Assembly (NCBI GenBank): GCA_015501585.1
Contig: JADNRY010000045.1
Location: 186,001 to 250,000, forward strand
Source: Rhodocollybia butyracea
Taxonomy: Eukaryota; Basidiomycota; Agaricomycetes; Agaricales; Omphalotaceae
Direction of reading: 5' to 3'
Length of the DNA stretch: 64,000 bases
In this document: positions 32,662 to 43,687 of the stretch, piece by piece
Numbering within the stretch: the stretch's first letter is position 1
Layout of the letters: each line of letters opens with the position of its first letter
Notes under the pieces: generated by a model
Database searches by the model: none
Told to the model about the DNA's origin: nothing
Seen by the model: only the letters and a program-made list of their open reading frames with translations
Position numbers and translations under genes: made by a program

Positions 32662-34289
32662 GATGGGAAAAATCGATGAGTGCACACCAGCGCTCTGTAT
32701 GTATATATCCACCTGTCAGATGGACCCACACCATTCTAATTATACTTTGACGTAGCCAAGTCAATCAGCAACAATGGGTGGACCATTGGAAGCCGCTTCC
32801 CGGCATTGTACAAGGTTGTACGGTGTGGCTACAGAAGGCCGTGATTACTGGCCGTGATTACTCGATGGCCCTGATGGCCTACGTGGCTTCCCATGGCCTC
32901 TGGGAGCCTCTAGGGTCCTAAATAATAGTAATAGTTTCAGATGAGTGTTAACTGCCATTACCGCTCCACTTTTGATGGGTGCACACCCTCTTCCAGATCT
33001 TATTATAGACGAGGGTATATCCCCCCTACCCCCCTTTAAGACCTAGGTTCTGTTTCCAAACCGTTCTAAACGTTTCCGATCAAGATACATATCAAGCCCA
33101 AAACTGTTGATATCGGACTTAAGCTTACTCATTTCTTCTTCCTTCTTCCACCTCTCCTCCACGAACATCGAAGTAAACATCGAAGTAATTTGGTTCGATG
33201 CAGTCAGAAGCTATTTTACTATCCTGAGGTTGTCCACTGGCTTCAACATGTCCACCCGCCTATCTATGGCTCAACTGCGCTCTAACACAACTCTAGCAAG
33301 ATTGACGAATACTAGGTGAATGGCACAAGAGTATTGCCACCAGGGTAGCTTTAAATCGCCCTCGAGTGTTCACCCAGGCTCTTCTTGAAAATTACATCAA
33401 TGGCCCGAAATTGTACCCCACTACAAACTTACGAAGTTCAAGGTGAGTGGGAGCAGGGACATTAGTACCAGGGTTGAACTTTCGCTGTTTCAGAGCGCGT
33501 ATCCACCTTATACAAATTTCAAAAGTTGGATACTCGATGGCATAGTCTCATCTCACTAGCTTGTTTGAGTCAAGCGCCTCATCTTGATTCTCCGCTACGA
33601 GATTGTATAAAAGCTTACAACATCCTCTATCAGCCTCTATCATTAAGAAACGGTGAGTGAATACCGTCCATTCATGCCCCGTTCCCGTTCGGGTTGCCTA
33701 GTATGTAAGTTCCCAAATGACCGCCCCTTGAATAGATGAATCAAGGTTAGAAAAAACCCTCCAGCCCATCCGCCACTTGACTCGAGTCAAGAGCCTAGCT
33801 CAAGTTAAACCCTGTAAAAATCGAAAGCCTTGCTTGAATATAGCGCGAAATCAAATCCATGATGCATGTGTAGTGCTTACAGAGTCGCAACCAGATAACT
33901 CGTCTGTCTGCACAAGCTCCATCAGAAAAGGCACAGCTCAGCTCCCAGTTCAGTATGCAGCCAGGGTTATGCATGTTCGTTGTATGGCGTATATTTACAG
34001 CTTTTCTAAGAGTCAAGTATACCCGTTAGGCGTTTTCAGTTTCAATTTACAATACTTATCAGATTTTCTGCAAAGTCTAATAGTGTACAGCTTTGAGCCT
34101 CGAAAATATCGTCTGTTTTGGTGATGTAACCCTGCGGAAGCGTAGCGGCCAGATGAAGCGGAGCGGATATTGGACCTTCAGAGAGCAAAGAGAGTTTTCT
34201 TCTTGCAGGGCCAGGCCATGAAGGTCCTTCGGCCGAATCGGGATAATAAAAATGTCGTAGATAACTTTTACGGTCTTGAAACAGAATCT
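32662..34289. other. Intergenic, possible small spliced gene
   Basis: Contains the promoter of the NACHT-WD40 gene. A plus-strand stretch 33248-33656 may be a remnant of a spliced gene: MSTRLSMAQLRSNTTLARLT resembles a mitochondrial targeting start, and two further open pieces (33402-33444 and 33495-33656) are separated by a GTGAGT..TTCAG interval. No family is recognised. From 33660 to 34289 no gene is seen. Confidence 0.3.
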
Positions 34290-34765
34290 TCCGTCCACGC
34301 CGCGCAGGCTTTACTGATCAAGCGTACGCTTGTCCAGTAGCAAGTCTATCGAATAGGGAAGACACGCGAATTCAAAGAACTCCGAAAGGATTTCTGTTGG
34401 AACTCGTCGAACGGGAGCAAGAACGATTTTGTCTTGCCTCTGTTGCGACGGATGAAACGAGAGACTCAGGATACTCCTGCCTCTGTTTCACTTATTCGAG
34501 CCAGGAGTGCTAGGGTTATTCGAGGTAGAATCGATGTTCAATACGGCATGAGGGAGGTTGGTGAATATATTGAGCCGTTTGCAAGAATTTGGGAAATTTG
34601 TCGCGCGAAAATAGAAACCAGTATAAGACGCCGCCAGAGAACAAAATCGTCAAAGACTGGATGAGCTTTAGTATGTCAATAATATCAGGGGGAAGCTGCA
34701 GCTTACAGCTTTCGCTAATCCTGTTGGCGGTAGAGAACGAGTTACGACAATCGATATCATCTAAA
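34290..34765 (-). pseudogene. F-box/LRR gene, 5' fragment with promoter (copy 4), inverted
   Basis: On the minus strand this matches the promoter (about 6090-6260), the leader and the first 130 codons of the intact copy, including VPTEILSEFFEFACLPYSID and LLDKRTLD. The start codon is ACG-like and frames are broken. Homology ends near 34290 at the AAWRN site. Confidence 0.75.
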
Positions 34766-34784
34766 GTATTATTCATGATCTAAA

Positions 34785-35415
34785 GTCTTCAAAATCTCCC
34801 ATTATCCTCTTGCTCAACAACTTTGAAACACCCTGGAATCTCCATGATAGTCGGACAGAGGTGCAAGAAGTCTTGTTTCAGCTTGCAAAACTTAAGCATG
34901 TTGCTCTTTTTGTCACTATGCGGGCATCCCAACCTCCTGGGGATAGTATTCATTGGTAATCTGTCCATTTGGAGGCAGTTGACAGAGAAGCTTCGATTTG
35001 CATCTATGTTGAAACTGATCCAGCCGGACGTCAAAGCCCCGAGCTACCTTTATCACTTGATGAGGTTGGCCATATGCCATTAGCTGTAACATGTTGGCTC
35101 TTCAGTAGGGGAGCTTCTAGAACAATATAAACAGGATGGGACTGCCTTATTAAATCTTGGTCGGAGTGCAGAACAGAGTATTAACATCTGTATAGGCTTA
35201 TCAGTTGAGAGCTTACCCATGAAAGACTCCCCGAGTGCAGCAAAACTACTTGCTGTACTTGCGCTATTGCCTGTAGGGACTACATCAAAAGCCTTGTCTC
35301 AGTGGTGGGTATGTGACATAGTGCCACACGCCACTATCATGTCGGAGCTAGGGACATTGCTTGACACTTCTCTGTTGAAGAAGCGTGAAGACACCTTTGT
35401 TGTCCTCCCAGTAAT
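34785..35415 (+). pseudogene. NB-ARC/TPR receptor relic, part 1 (NB-ARC)
   Basis: IILLLNNFETPWN is the Walker B segment of mushroom NB-ARC proteins, with Asp replaced by Asn. It is followed by HVALFVTMRASQPP, a stop, VGHMPLAVT, LLEQYKQDGTALLNLG, SVESLPMKDSPSAAKLLAV and LALLPVGTTSKALSQWW, the arm/winged-helix part. The P-loop is absent because the 5' end is replaced by the inverted F-box fragment. Stops and shifts are present. The frame runs into the hAT-type MITE at FVVLPVI. Confidence 0.8.
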
Positions 35416-36071
35416 TAGGGATCCGCACCGTAACCGTATACGGTTACGGCCGTATAATTTACGGTCACTTACGGTATACGGTAGGACCGTAACCGTAACT
35501 GTAAAGAAATCCAAAAAGCCTCTTACGGTTACGGTTACAGGTATTACACGGTAATTTTACGGTATACGACTGTATAAAAATTACTAAGACCTGAAACTTG
35601 AATTTTGCGCATATATAATCACTTTGAATACAAGCTCAAGAGTCTTATGTTGATTCTGGTATGGTATCACCACACAAAAGGTCTCTGCATTCAAACAGAG
35701 GACCACCTCAACAACAAGTATATTAATTCCCACAGTGATCTGATGTGGTGATGAAAGCTTATACCATTTTTCCTGATGTTGAGGGCTCAATTTCAGAAAG
35801 CAAGCAATTCTTTCCAACGGAAATACCATTGGTGGTATCCATATGAATAGAAAAGCAGTCAGACAACCTCCTTGCCATTGTTGGCTTCTGGGTATTTTTA
35901 CGGGCCGTATGGTACCCGTATATGGCCGTACATATACGGTCAGTATACGGTATATGGGAGTACCGTAACCGTAACTGTAAACTAGCTTTACAAGCCTCAT
36001 ACGGTACGGTTACAGGTACCCATAAAACCGTAACCGTAAACCGTATTATATGGTTATGGTGCGGATCCCTA
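35416..36071. mobile_element. hAT-type MITE (656 bp)
   Basis: Terminal inverted repeats TAGGGATCCGCACC are perfect, flanked by an exact 8-bp target duplication CCAGTAAT (35408-35415 and 36072-36079). Both features define hAT elements. Many subterminal CCGTAACCGTAA and GTATACGG motifs sit inside the ends, as expected for transposase binding. There is no transposase. It interrupts the NB-ARC gene after LPVI; the gene resumes right after it. Confidence 0.9.
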
Positions 36072-36115
36072 CCAGTAATCTGCCAGTATGTTCTTGATCC
36101 CAAACAGTTTCCCGA
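36072..36115 (+). pseudogene. NB-ARC/TPR receptor relic, part 2
   Basis: Forty-four bases between two insertions: ICQYVLDPKQFPD, which follows LPV in family members. It includes the right copy of the MITE target duplication. Confidence 0.75.
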
Positions 36116-38387
36116 TATTTGGGTATTTACGTGTAGGTATGCGAAAGGTGCTATAAAACAACCTAACAAAAACACTACCGCACCTAACCAGACTATCAAT
36201 ATGTAAGGGAGCGAGGGCGGGTTGTCAGAGATTCCCCGAGGGAAAGTCTTGTAATATCGGATGTACGCGTGCGACTGCTCCAGGTTCAAGACTGTAGCGC
36301 TAATGTGGGTAACTAAGCTTGGACAACTCTTAGAACTGAGTTGAGGGAAGCCCAGCTGGGTGTACATATGTACGAGGGAACGTCGGGATGTCCGAATCAA
36401 TATAACCAAACCAAAACCAATGATGCGTATGTGTCCAAAACCAAATAATCAAAACCAAAACCAATACAACGAAACTAAGATTCTCCTAGGCAAACTCTGG
36501 CTCTAGCTAGAATAGTAATCTCGAGGTTTGTCAACAACCCTAGGCAAACTCTGGCACTAGCTGCTGTGACACCGTAAAGTCCTCGACCAAACGCTGGGCC
36601 AAGCTACAATATTGTGAGTGAACTTAATCACTAGGAACTCGTACCACAATCTTAGTGGCTCACCTAACTTCACAGGGAAGTTGACTAAGGAACCCTCACT
36701 CTGGAGCCGAATAATTCCTTACTAGAAACCGTCCCCTCTAAGGAAGCAACTAGATTTAAGGTTGATCTGGAGTTCGAGGGAACTCACACGCTCAAGACTC
36801 GATCAGATTCTCAAGTGGGCCAAAGGAAGTTTGTGAAATTCTATTACAGGCCAAATTCCGCCGAGCAAGTAATATGACAGTAAATCAAACTCCTTGAAGA
36901 AACTATCAGTCACTCCCCGGTAAAGTGTCAAGACTGGCTAACAACTCCGTGAAGCAACTAACACTTCTCCGCGGGAACACGTAGAGAGGTGACCAGCTAC
37001 TTACTAGGTGAAGAAACTAACAACCAACTCATAGTTAAGTAGAGAAGCGTCACGCTACTAGTCCTGAGGACATTCTACGGAGCTCACTTCCTAACATACA
37101 AATCGAGGGAAAGATCCTCTAAGGTGAAGGAACACAACCAATCTCGTACAGGGGAGGTGGCAAGTAACTTCGTGAAGTTTATCACTTTCTAAAGATAACC
37201 AAGTCAGGAGGCGTCACGCTACTAGTCCCGAGGGGACGTTCTACGGAGCACTGGTCTTAGCAGTCAAGTCGAGGGCAAGGAACTTTGAGGTGAAGGAACA
37301 CAACCAATCTTGTACAGGGGAGGTGGCAAGTAACTTGTCTTATTGAATAAATATATCTGGCTTATATACTGAGTAGAGAGAGTTTAATACAAAAAATAGA
37401 TGAAACAGATACAGAGAGAGACGGAAAGAGAGTGGAACAGAGGAATCTGGCTCGGAAAGGAAACTCCAGCCTATATATGGTACACACAATAAAGAAATAG
37501 TCCATTCTTGGGTATATATCAGAGGTAAAATATGATTTCGTGAGGATTAACATAGTTTTAGAGTGTTTTGATCCGAGCGAGGTTTCTCCGATTACTCCAC
37601 AATTCTCTGGGGTCAGGAGTACCTTTACGCTTCATGATCACTCGCCGCCCAGTTTCCCTTGGGTGAGTTTCATTCTATTCCTCGGATAGTTCTGTCCATC
37701 CTGAGTGTGATTAACATTCTCTCGAGAAGGCCTGTTATCTAGCTTTCCAACGACACCACTTATGATAAGCTCGAGCAACTGCGCTGAGTATGTACAAGTG
37801 ATTCCCGATAGTCGGCTTTAACGGATAAGACCTTCCGTGTATGATTTCTAAGATCAAATGTTTCGATTTGCCAAGGCTATCCCGGCGCGTAGCTTTCCGT
37901 AGGACCACTAAGCATGTTTCTACCGTCCTCACGGTTGCGACCGGTGCCGTGAATAGATCTCTACGGTTTCCTCGGGATCGTTCTGGTCCATTGTTACGGA
38001 CTGTAAAGTCCACATCTTAACATAGCTTGTTGGGGGTCTTAGTGCAAGGGATGCCTTCCCTCATAATTCCTTCCCTCAAGTAACGCATTGGCTTAGTACT
38101 TATCCCGCTTTGAGATGTCCTGTAGTTTAGAGAGTATGCACTCTTGGGTATAACTAGATTGACGATCTAGCGTTACATCTCCGGGCAGCCCAGGTATCCT
38201 TGCTAGCTTGGCTCTAGGCTACGCTTGTGGGCGTACCTTCACGGCTTGCTGAGTATTATTGTTAAGTTCTTTGCCTTGGCAACAGCTATCACGCTCGGGC
38301 TCCGTATAACTCTCTTATTGCATTGTTTAACACGTACAAAGTGTCAAAATGTACGGTTAAACGCCTTAGGCCGATTTTAGGCCTAAT
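36116..38387 (-). repeat. Gypsy-2 3' LTR
   Basis: Direct copy of 47219-49488. Ends are TATTTGGG at the left and CCTAAT at the right on the plus strand, so the LTR begins ATTAGG on its own strand instead of TG. Contains frames conserved in all three copies (for example 63 aa from 37553) that are probably chance. Confidence 0.9.
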
Positions 38388-38402
38388 ATCTCCCCCAAAC
38401 TA
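38388..38402 (-). other. Gypsy-2 polypurine tract
   Basis: On the element strand TTTGGGGGAGAT directly precedes the 3' LTR, the usual plus-strand priming site. Confidence 0.75.
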
Positions 38403-39402
38403 ATGATCTGACCGTCCCCAGTCAGCCCACCAAGCCTAGGATCGACTCTGCTAGCAATCCCTTTTATGTTCTCGGCATTTAGCATTCAAATTCCTTTCCC
38501 GCGGGCTAGTCTGGACGTACTACCCCTAAGTTTAACTGGGATCATTCTCGACGTCGGGCGCTTATGCGAATCAGGTGTCAACAATTGAATTGATCTATAA
38601 GACAGCATATGCCGTGGGCGCCTAGACTCCTGATTGGGGACTCCAATGATTTCCTCGATAACATTTGTTAATAACTTTCTTATTCTTTGACAGTACTTTC
38701 GTGTTCTAGATGATGTGTAGGCACCTTAGAGCACCATCATAAGGTCAAAAGAAAATTCCCAAGACCTTGAGATCTACTTGTATATATTAATACAGTTATA
38801 TCGACTCTCAGTCTCAAGATCTCATAAGTAGAACCTCTCGGGAATGACCTTCAATATGACAGCTATTTCCTGAGAGGTTGTTACTGTTAACTTGATTTTC
38901 CTCGAGTAACTGTATGTCCCTCGAGGATTATATTTTTAGGCTCTGTTCTTGTCCTCGGTTATTTTGTGAGGTCAAAATCTAAGCTTTGAGCAACAATATT
39001 GTGTATTCCTGTCCAAGGCAAATCTCGAAAACATCTTTAATCTGCTAAGGTAATAGCGTCAAAAATTCCGAAAATTTCCTCGTGTTAATGGACTGCCTGA
39101 AGCAATAACTTGCAATAGCTTGGGGTGTGCACTTCCCTCCCCCAAACTAAAGAATTCAACTGTCCCCAGTTGAGCCCATGGGTTTTAAGGTGTGCTGGCG
39201 CATGCAACCAAGTACTAGTTGAGCTTATATTCACTCGTTTATATCATTAACATAGGTCTCTGACTATTACAGTCATAAAATCCAATAAATCCACGTGTAT
39301 TGATGATAACATGGATTCTTGAGAATAACATAACTTCGTCACAAAGGTAAGTTTCTTTCCATGGGAAGAAAATGCATAGTGTTATAAATCCCTCGAAACA
39401 CG
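38403..39402 (-). other. Gypsy-2 3' untranslated region
   Basis: No open frame. A second tract TTAGTTTGGGGGAG lies at about 39138-39151, matching the polypurine tract and the 20 bases next to it (GTCCCCAGT, GCCCA on the plus strand). Confidence 0.6.
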
Positions 39403-39666
39403 TTAGCGTTCATTATTAGGTATCACTTTTCGCATTGCATGGGTTCTGACACGAGGAGTTTTGTCTGTCTCCGGTATAATCTCTTCCTCACTTGAATCTT
39501 CATCAGAGTCCGGTTCTTCAGGGTTATAAGCCACTTCATCACCGTCTACTGGTTTTCTCAAGGTAGGGATTTGATCAAACAAGGGGTCCCCCCCTTTACG
39601 GATAAATTCCACATCCTCATTGTCATCACCATCGTTTACCATGGTGTCTAACTGATCCTTGGTCAA
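39403..39666 (-). CDS. Gypsy-2 acidic C-terminal ORF
   Basis: 87 aa, rich in Asp/Glu (EEPDSDEDSSEEE) with a basic end (RVRTHAMRKVIPNNER). It follows the integrase ORF by 60 bp in another frame. It may be a separate product or the integrase tail after a shift. No known function. Confidence 0.5.
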   Translation of the reverse strand: MTKDQLDTMVNDGDDNEDVEFIRKGGDPLFDQIPTLRKPVDGDEVAYNPEEPDSDEDSSEEEIIPETDKTPRVRTHAMRKVIPNNER

Positions 39667-39726
39667 GTTGATGAGATCATGGATATCCTCGGGTAAGTTA
39701 ATAGGTTCGTATCGGGAACGGTGGGG

Positions 39727-40584
39727 TCAGACCCTAAATGCACCAACTTTGCTTTTCAACACGGTACCATCCATTTCCGCGATAATGTAAGAACCTCCCC
39801 TAGTTCTACGGATAATGACCATAGGTCCCATATATCTAGGGAACATCTTCCTGTCAAGATTCTTTTCAATCGCTGTATTTCCAACCTGAACAAGTGTCCC
39901 GGGTTTGAAATCGTAGTCAAAGATGACATGGCGATATTTCTTCTCGAACTCCCTTAGGTCTCTTCTCTTATTTTCAGTGACACGCTCTCGCATGTCCTCG
40001 ACAAAGGTTCTATGTTTTGACAAGGCCTGTGCACGATAACCCAATAATTCCTCGGTAGTCAAGATACGATCTGGTGGATTTACCAACCATGTAGACTCAA
40101 CAATATCAAAAGGTAATAATGGTTCCGCGCTGGTTACCAAGAAGAATGGTGAACAACCAAAACCTCTCCTCGCCGTTATTCTATCAGCCCATAATACATG
40201 TTTAAGGAAGTAGAACCACTTCTTGATATCGCCGCCCGTCGCTTTTACCAGAGCCTGTCGAATATCAAAGTGCGCTCTTTCGATTTTGCCATTCCCTTGG
40301 GAATTATATGGCGAGACCCGGATCCCTCGAATTCCATATTTATTCTCGAGCCAGTTAACCATGGCTAACATCACCGGGGCGTTATCTGTGACAACTTCCT
40401 CGGGACATCCCCAACGACAGATTATGTCGTCAAAGAACCACTCGGCCAGGGACTTCGCGTTTTCTTGCGGTAAGGCCCGGGCTTCTGACCAACTTGACAG
40501 AGAATCCCTAGCGTGAACAATATACTTACACCTATTGCTCGCGGGTGTGATATTGATAGTATCAACATGCACTTTCTGGAACAA
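39727..40584 (-). CDS. Gypsy-2 integrase core
   Basis: The catalytic triad is visible: D in [10 protein letters not shown] in VVTDNAPVM (about 60 residues on) and E in [10 protein letters not shown] (35 residues after the second D), the D,D35E spacing. Further on is a chromo/GPY-like region ([19 protein letters not shown]). It inserts the cDNA. The zinc-binding N-terminus lies in the previous frame. Confidence 0.85.
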   Translation of the reverse strand: MFQKVHVDTINITPASNRCKYIVHARDSLSSWSEARALPQENAKSLAEWFFDDIICRWGCPEEVVTDNAPVMLAMVNWLENKYGIRGIRVSPYNSQGNGKIERAHFDIRQALVKATGGDIKKWFYFLKHVLWADRITARRGFGCSPFFLVTSAEPLLPFDIVESTWLVNPPDRILTTEELLGYRAQALSKHRTFVEDMRERVTENKRRDLREFEKKYRHVIFDYDFKPGTLVQVGNTAIEKNLDRKMFPRYMGPMVIIRRTRGGSYIIAEMDGTVLKSKVGAFRV

Positions 40585-40599
40585 TGAGGGAGTATGTGT

Positions 40600-41694
40600 T
40601 ACGACCGGGGGAATCTTCAGAAGGCGTAATTGACGGTTCTGACAAGGAATGCAAGAGCCAACATACCAATGTACGTGCTTTCCATATCAGGCCACCAAAA
40701 ACGTCGATCCAGGAACTCGCGGGTAGCAAACGTTCCTTTATGTGCTAAGCTATCATGCGCGCAATGTAGCATATACATTGACGGTCAGGACTAACCACTA
40801 ATTGATGCTGAGCACCTTCCTCAGTAGCTTTCTTATAAAGCCGACCTTTCTTATCCACGAAGAATTTCTTTGCTTGACGCAAAAAGCTTCGGGCTTCCGG
40901 TGCGCTCATGTTTTCTGTGATATCCTTCTCATCACCTGTATGCCACTTGGCAATAGTAGGTAACATATCATCTAGTTTATTTCCCCATTCCGACCGACGT
41001 TCCCGAGGGTAAGGGTTATCAGCCCTCCATTCCGCGGAGTCTTGTGGAATATGAAGTGTTTGACTGAACAAGAGTAGATTTCACCGTGACTTTTGATCAG
41101 CGATTTTCGGTGACGTTCGGATGCTTTCTCGTCATCGAGGGCTTCCTGGAGTTCTTCCTGGATGTCCTCAGGATGACAAGCTAGCTCACCGAGGTAACCA
41201 CTGCGTGGGTCAATGTCGTCCTTGAAGGACTCAAAATCTAAAGGCTCTTTGGCCCCTTCACCCATGATAAGTTCAACGGGAGCTCCATCATCGTAATCTT
41301 CATAGTCATCTGGGTCGATTGGTGGTCGAGGGGACTGATATCCGCCTGGAGGTCTCCGTGACAAACCATCTGGTCCGTGCAAAATACCCTTCACATGTAA
41401 AATCTTGAAGTGGAACTTACGGATCTCCTCAATCCATCTATTGATTGTAGCGTTCGGACCACAGCTGGGATGATCTAACATACCCTTGATGTAGCTTGCA
41501 TCAGTCTCCACGGTCATTCGTCGAGAGCCATAGACTAAGTAATAGCTTGATTGTAATGATAGTTTGAGACCATAGAGTTCTCTCTTAGACTGAGAGAACC
41601 GGGCTTCCCGCTCGTTTAACGTAGTTGATCCAAAGTAATTAAAATACTTCTTTTTAGGATTGTCAGGATCTATTTGATAAATAAACCATCCCAC
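40600..41694 (-). CDS. Gypsy-2 RNase H and integrase N-terminus (frame-shifted)
   Basis: Frame from 41694: [40 protein letters not shown] and [20 protein letters not shown] match Gypsy RNase H. It overlaps the RT frame by 25 bp. From about 41071 another frame continues ([19 protein letters not shown]), then [16 protein letters not shown] and RRFWWPDM, the HHCC-type integrase start. At least one shift lies near 41070. Confidence 0.75.
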
Positions 41695-43643
41695 TGCTTT
41701 GTAAGAGTGTCAACTGCGAGACAAACGTCCCACTCATAGTTAATGTTTCGGAGTGCCGGGGCATTCCTTACACCATCCTTGAGAGCGTCCATTGCTTCCC
41801 GTTGTTCATCTCCCCATTCCCAATCCATGTCACTAGTTAACTTTGTCAAGGGCATTGCCTTCTTTGCGTAGTTCTCGATAAACATTCGCAACTGTCCAGC
41901 AGTCCCAAGAAAAGCTCGTACATCGTGCTTATTCTTGCATTCGGGCCAAGTCAAGATTGATTCAGCAATCCCAGCCTCAGGCATCCTGCCTTCGTAAGTA
42001 CAACGGTGTCCTAGGACGATAATTTCAGGATTACAAATGAAAGACTTTTTCCCCGAGAAAGTACCCCCGGCATATTTCATCCGTTGACACACCCGGTTAA
42101 CATTCTGCATGTGTTCCCAAACAAATCGTCGTATCCCGGCGTTCTCTGATATGGTCTCGTAACCTCCGTCTGGAAGTTCGTACCTAGTATTCGGACCTTT
42201 TACGGGAACATCGTCGATATAGGGGACTGTAACATGTGGAATTTCATCTTGTAGGATATAGGTTACATCGTCGTGGAAGATTGGTACGGAATTTGTCCAT
42301 CCCATTGGTAATTTCACGAGCCTGTGTGGTCCAAAAGGTGTTTGAAAGGTCGTTAGATCCCTCGAGGAAACTGCTAATGGCCTCTCATCGTATCCGACAT
42401 AGAGATCAAAAGTAGCTCCACAAGCTCGACTACAGAAGTCCCTAGAGACTTCAGCCGGGGCTGGCGGTACACCAGAATGTTGTATAGTAACTTCATTCAA
42501 GGGTTCCAGACTATGGACCAAACGTAAACTTTTTCCATCCTTTTTAACTACGCAAAACCACTTTGAGCGATAGGAGGCACTACTAGGTTCGTAAACTCCT
42601 GCATCAATCTTTTGTTTTATTATCTTACACACGTCCTCGAAGATCCCGGGTGGTATTGGAATGTTACGAATGACCCACGGAACATGCGGGAGTACTGGAA
42701 TTTTAACCGCGGGGAAGAATTCTTCCTTGAAGGTACCAGCTTCCTCTGCATTCCAGGCAAACGCTTGTTCCTGAAGCATCATGAAGTGATGAATCAACTT
42801 CCTTTCTTCCGGCCATAGGAAATCCTCTGAGTGATTTTCGTCGATAATCTCTTTTCTTTCCTGTGTGTAGCGTCCGGTTGGAGTGAACTCAGGCGGATTG
42901 GGTGATAATTCAGGCATTCCCTCGAGAGGATTGCCGGTGATACACCGTCGAACTCTGTATTCCTCGGGTAGATCCGCTTTCACAGGATGTACTTTGACAC
43001 CAACTGGTTTGTATTTCTTTGCGCCAAAAGCATCGACCAAATCATAAACCTTCCCATTCTTGGGATCTTTAATCGCAGTTCTTTTCCGAGGAATTGAATT
43101 CTTGCGCGGTTCATAACTCTCGGGCTTTGTGTACGGCGTATAGGTATAATCTTTTACTTGTGGAAGGTCAGACAGAGGCCTAGGAGGCAATTTGGGTATG
43201 CTGCGACGAGGTTTTCCACCTTTTACAAATTTCGGGGAACCAGGAAACTTAGGAGTCTCCCTTTTCGTACTTTTAGCATCACCCTTCCTGAAGACAGCAT
43301 GCCGCTCATTAGTTCCCGGTTTCGTAGTGAATCCGGCGAAGGCTTTCGCGTGGTCATCAAAGTCGGGCAATTCCTCTCTATTTACTAGTACAGGACCTTC
43401 CTCGGGTTCTTCGTAGTCCAAGCCTTCTTTGTGAGCGTTGAATACTCGTCTATTTCCATCCACTAGTTGTTTATTTACGTAGGCTTCAATAAGTTCATCG
43501 TCCTCGGGAGCTTTCTGCGCAATGAAATTTCTCGAAGCCATGACATAGGCCTCGCTTAACTCCTGCTCGGAAAACTGACCCGTTTCTGCGAACTTATATC
43601 CATCACATACAATATCACGATTATCGTCAAAATGGAAACTCAT
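41670..43643 (-). CDS. Gypsy-2 reverse transcriptase
   Basis: 657 aa. A long basic N-terminal linker precedes the RT core: YRSKWFCVVKKDGKSLRLVH, ATFDLYVGYDERPL, FQTPFGPHRLVKLPMGWTNS and the catalytic VTVPYIDDVPV, then LGHRCTYEG and VRAFLGTAGQLRMFI. It copies element RNA to DNA. No premature stop in this part. The preceding frame ends only 45 bp upstream, so frameshifting or a processed fusion is possible. Confidence 0.9.
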   Translation of the reverse strand: MSFHFDDNRDIVCDGYKFAETGQFSEQELSEAYVMASRNFIAQKAPEDDELIEAYVNKQLVDGNRRVFNAHKEGLDYEEPEEGPVLVNREELPDFDDHAKAFAGFTTKPGTNERHAVFRKGDAKSTKRETPKFPGSPKFVKGGKPRRSIPKLPPRPLSDLPQVKDYTYTPYTKPESYEPRKNSIPRKRTAIKDPKNGKVYDLVDAFGAKKYKPVGVKVHPVKADLPEEYRVRRCITGNPLEGMPELSPNPPEFTPTGRYTQERKEIIDENHSEDFLWPEERKLIHHFMMLQEQAFAWNAEEAGTFKEEFFPAVKIPVLPHVPWVIRNIPIPPGIFEDVCKIIKQKIDAGVYEPSSASYRSKWFCVVKKDGKSLRLVHSLEPLNEVTIQHSGVPPAPAEVSRDFCSRACGATFDLYVGYDERPLAVSSRDLTTFQTPFGPHRLVKLPMGWTNSVPIFHDDVTYILQDEIPHVTVPYIDDVPVKGPNTRYELPDGGYETISENAGIRRFVWEHMQNVNRVCQRMKYAGGTFSGKKSFICNPEIIVLGHRCTYEGRMPEAGIAESILTWPECKNKHDVRAFLGTAGQLRMFIENYAKKAMPLTKLTSDMDWEWGDEQREAMDALKDGVRNAPALRNINYEWDVCLAVDTLTKQWDGLFIK

Positions 43644-43687
43644 AGCAAATTCTACCTCTCCTTGATCGCTACTCAGATCCTCGAGGT

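Noticed and set aside
36116..38387. Conserved small proteins in the three long repeats (for example 63 aa and 92 aa)
   Set aside because: The repeats are LTRs. The frames are conserved only because the DNA is; no domain or coding bias is apparent.
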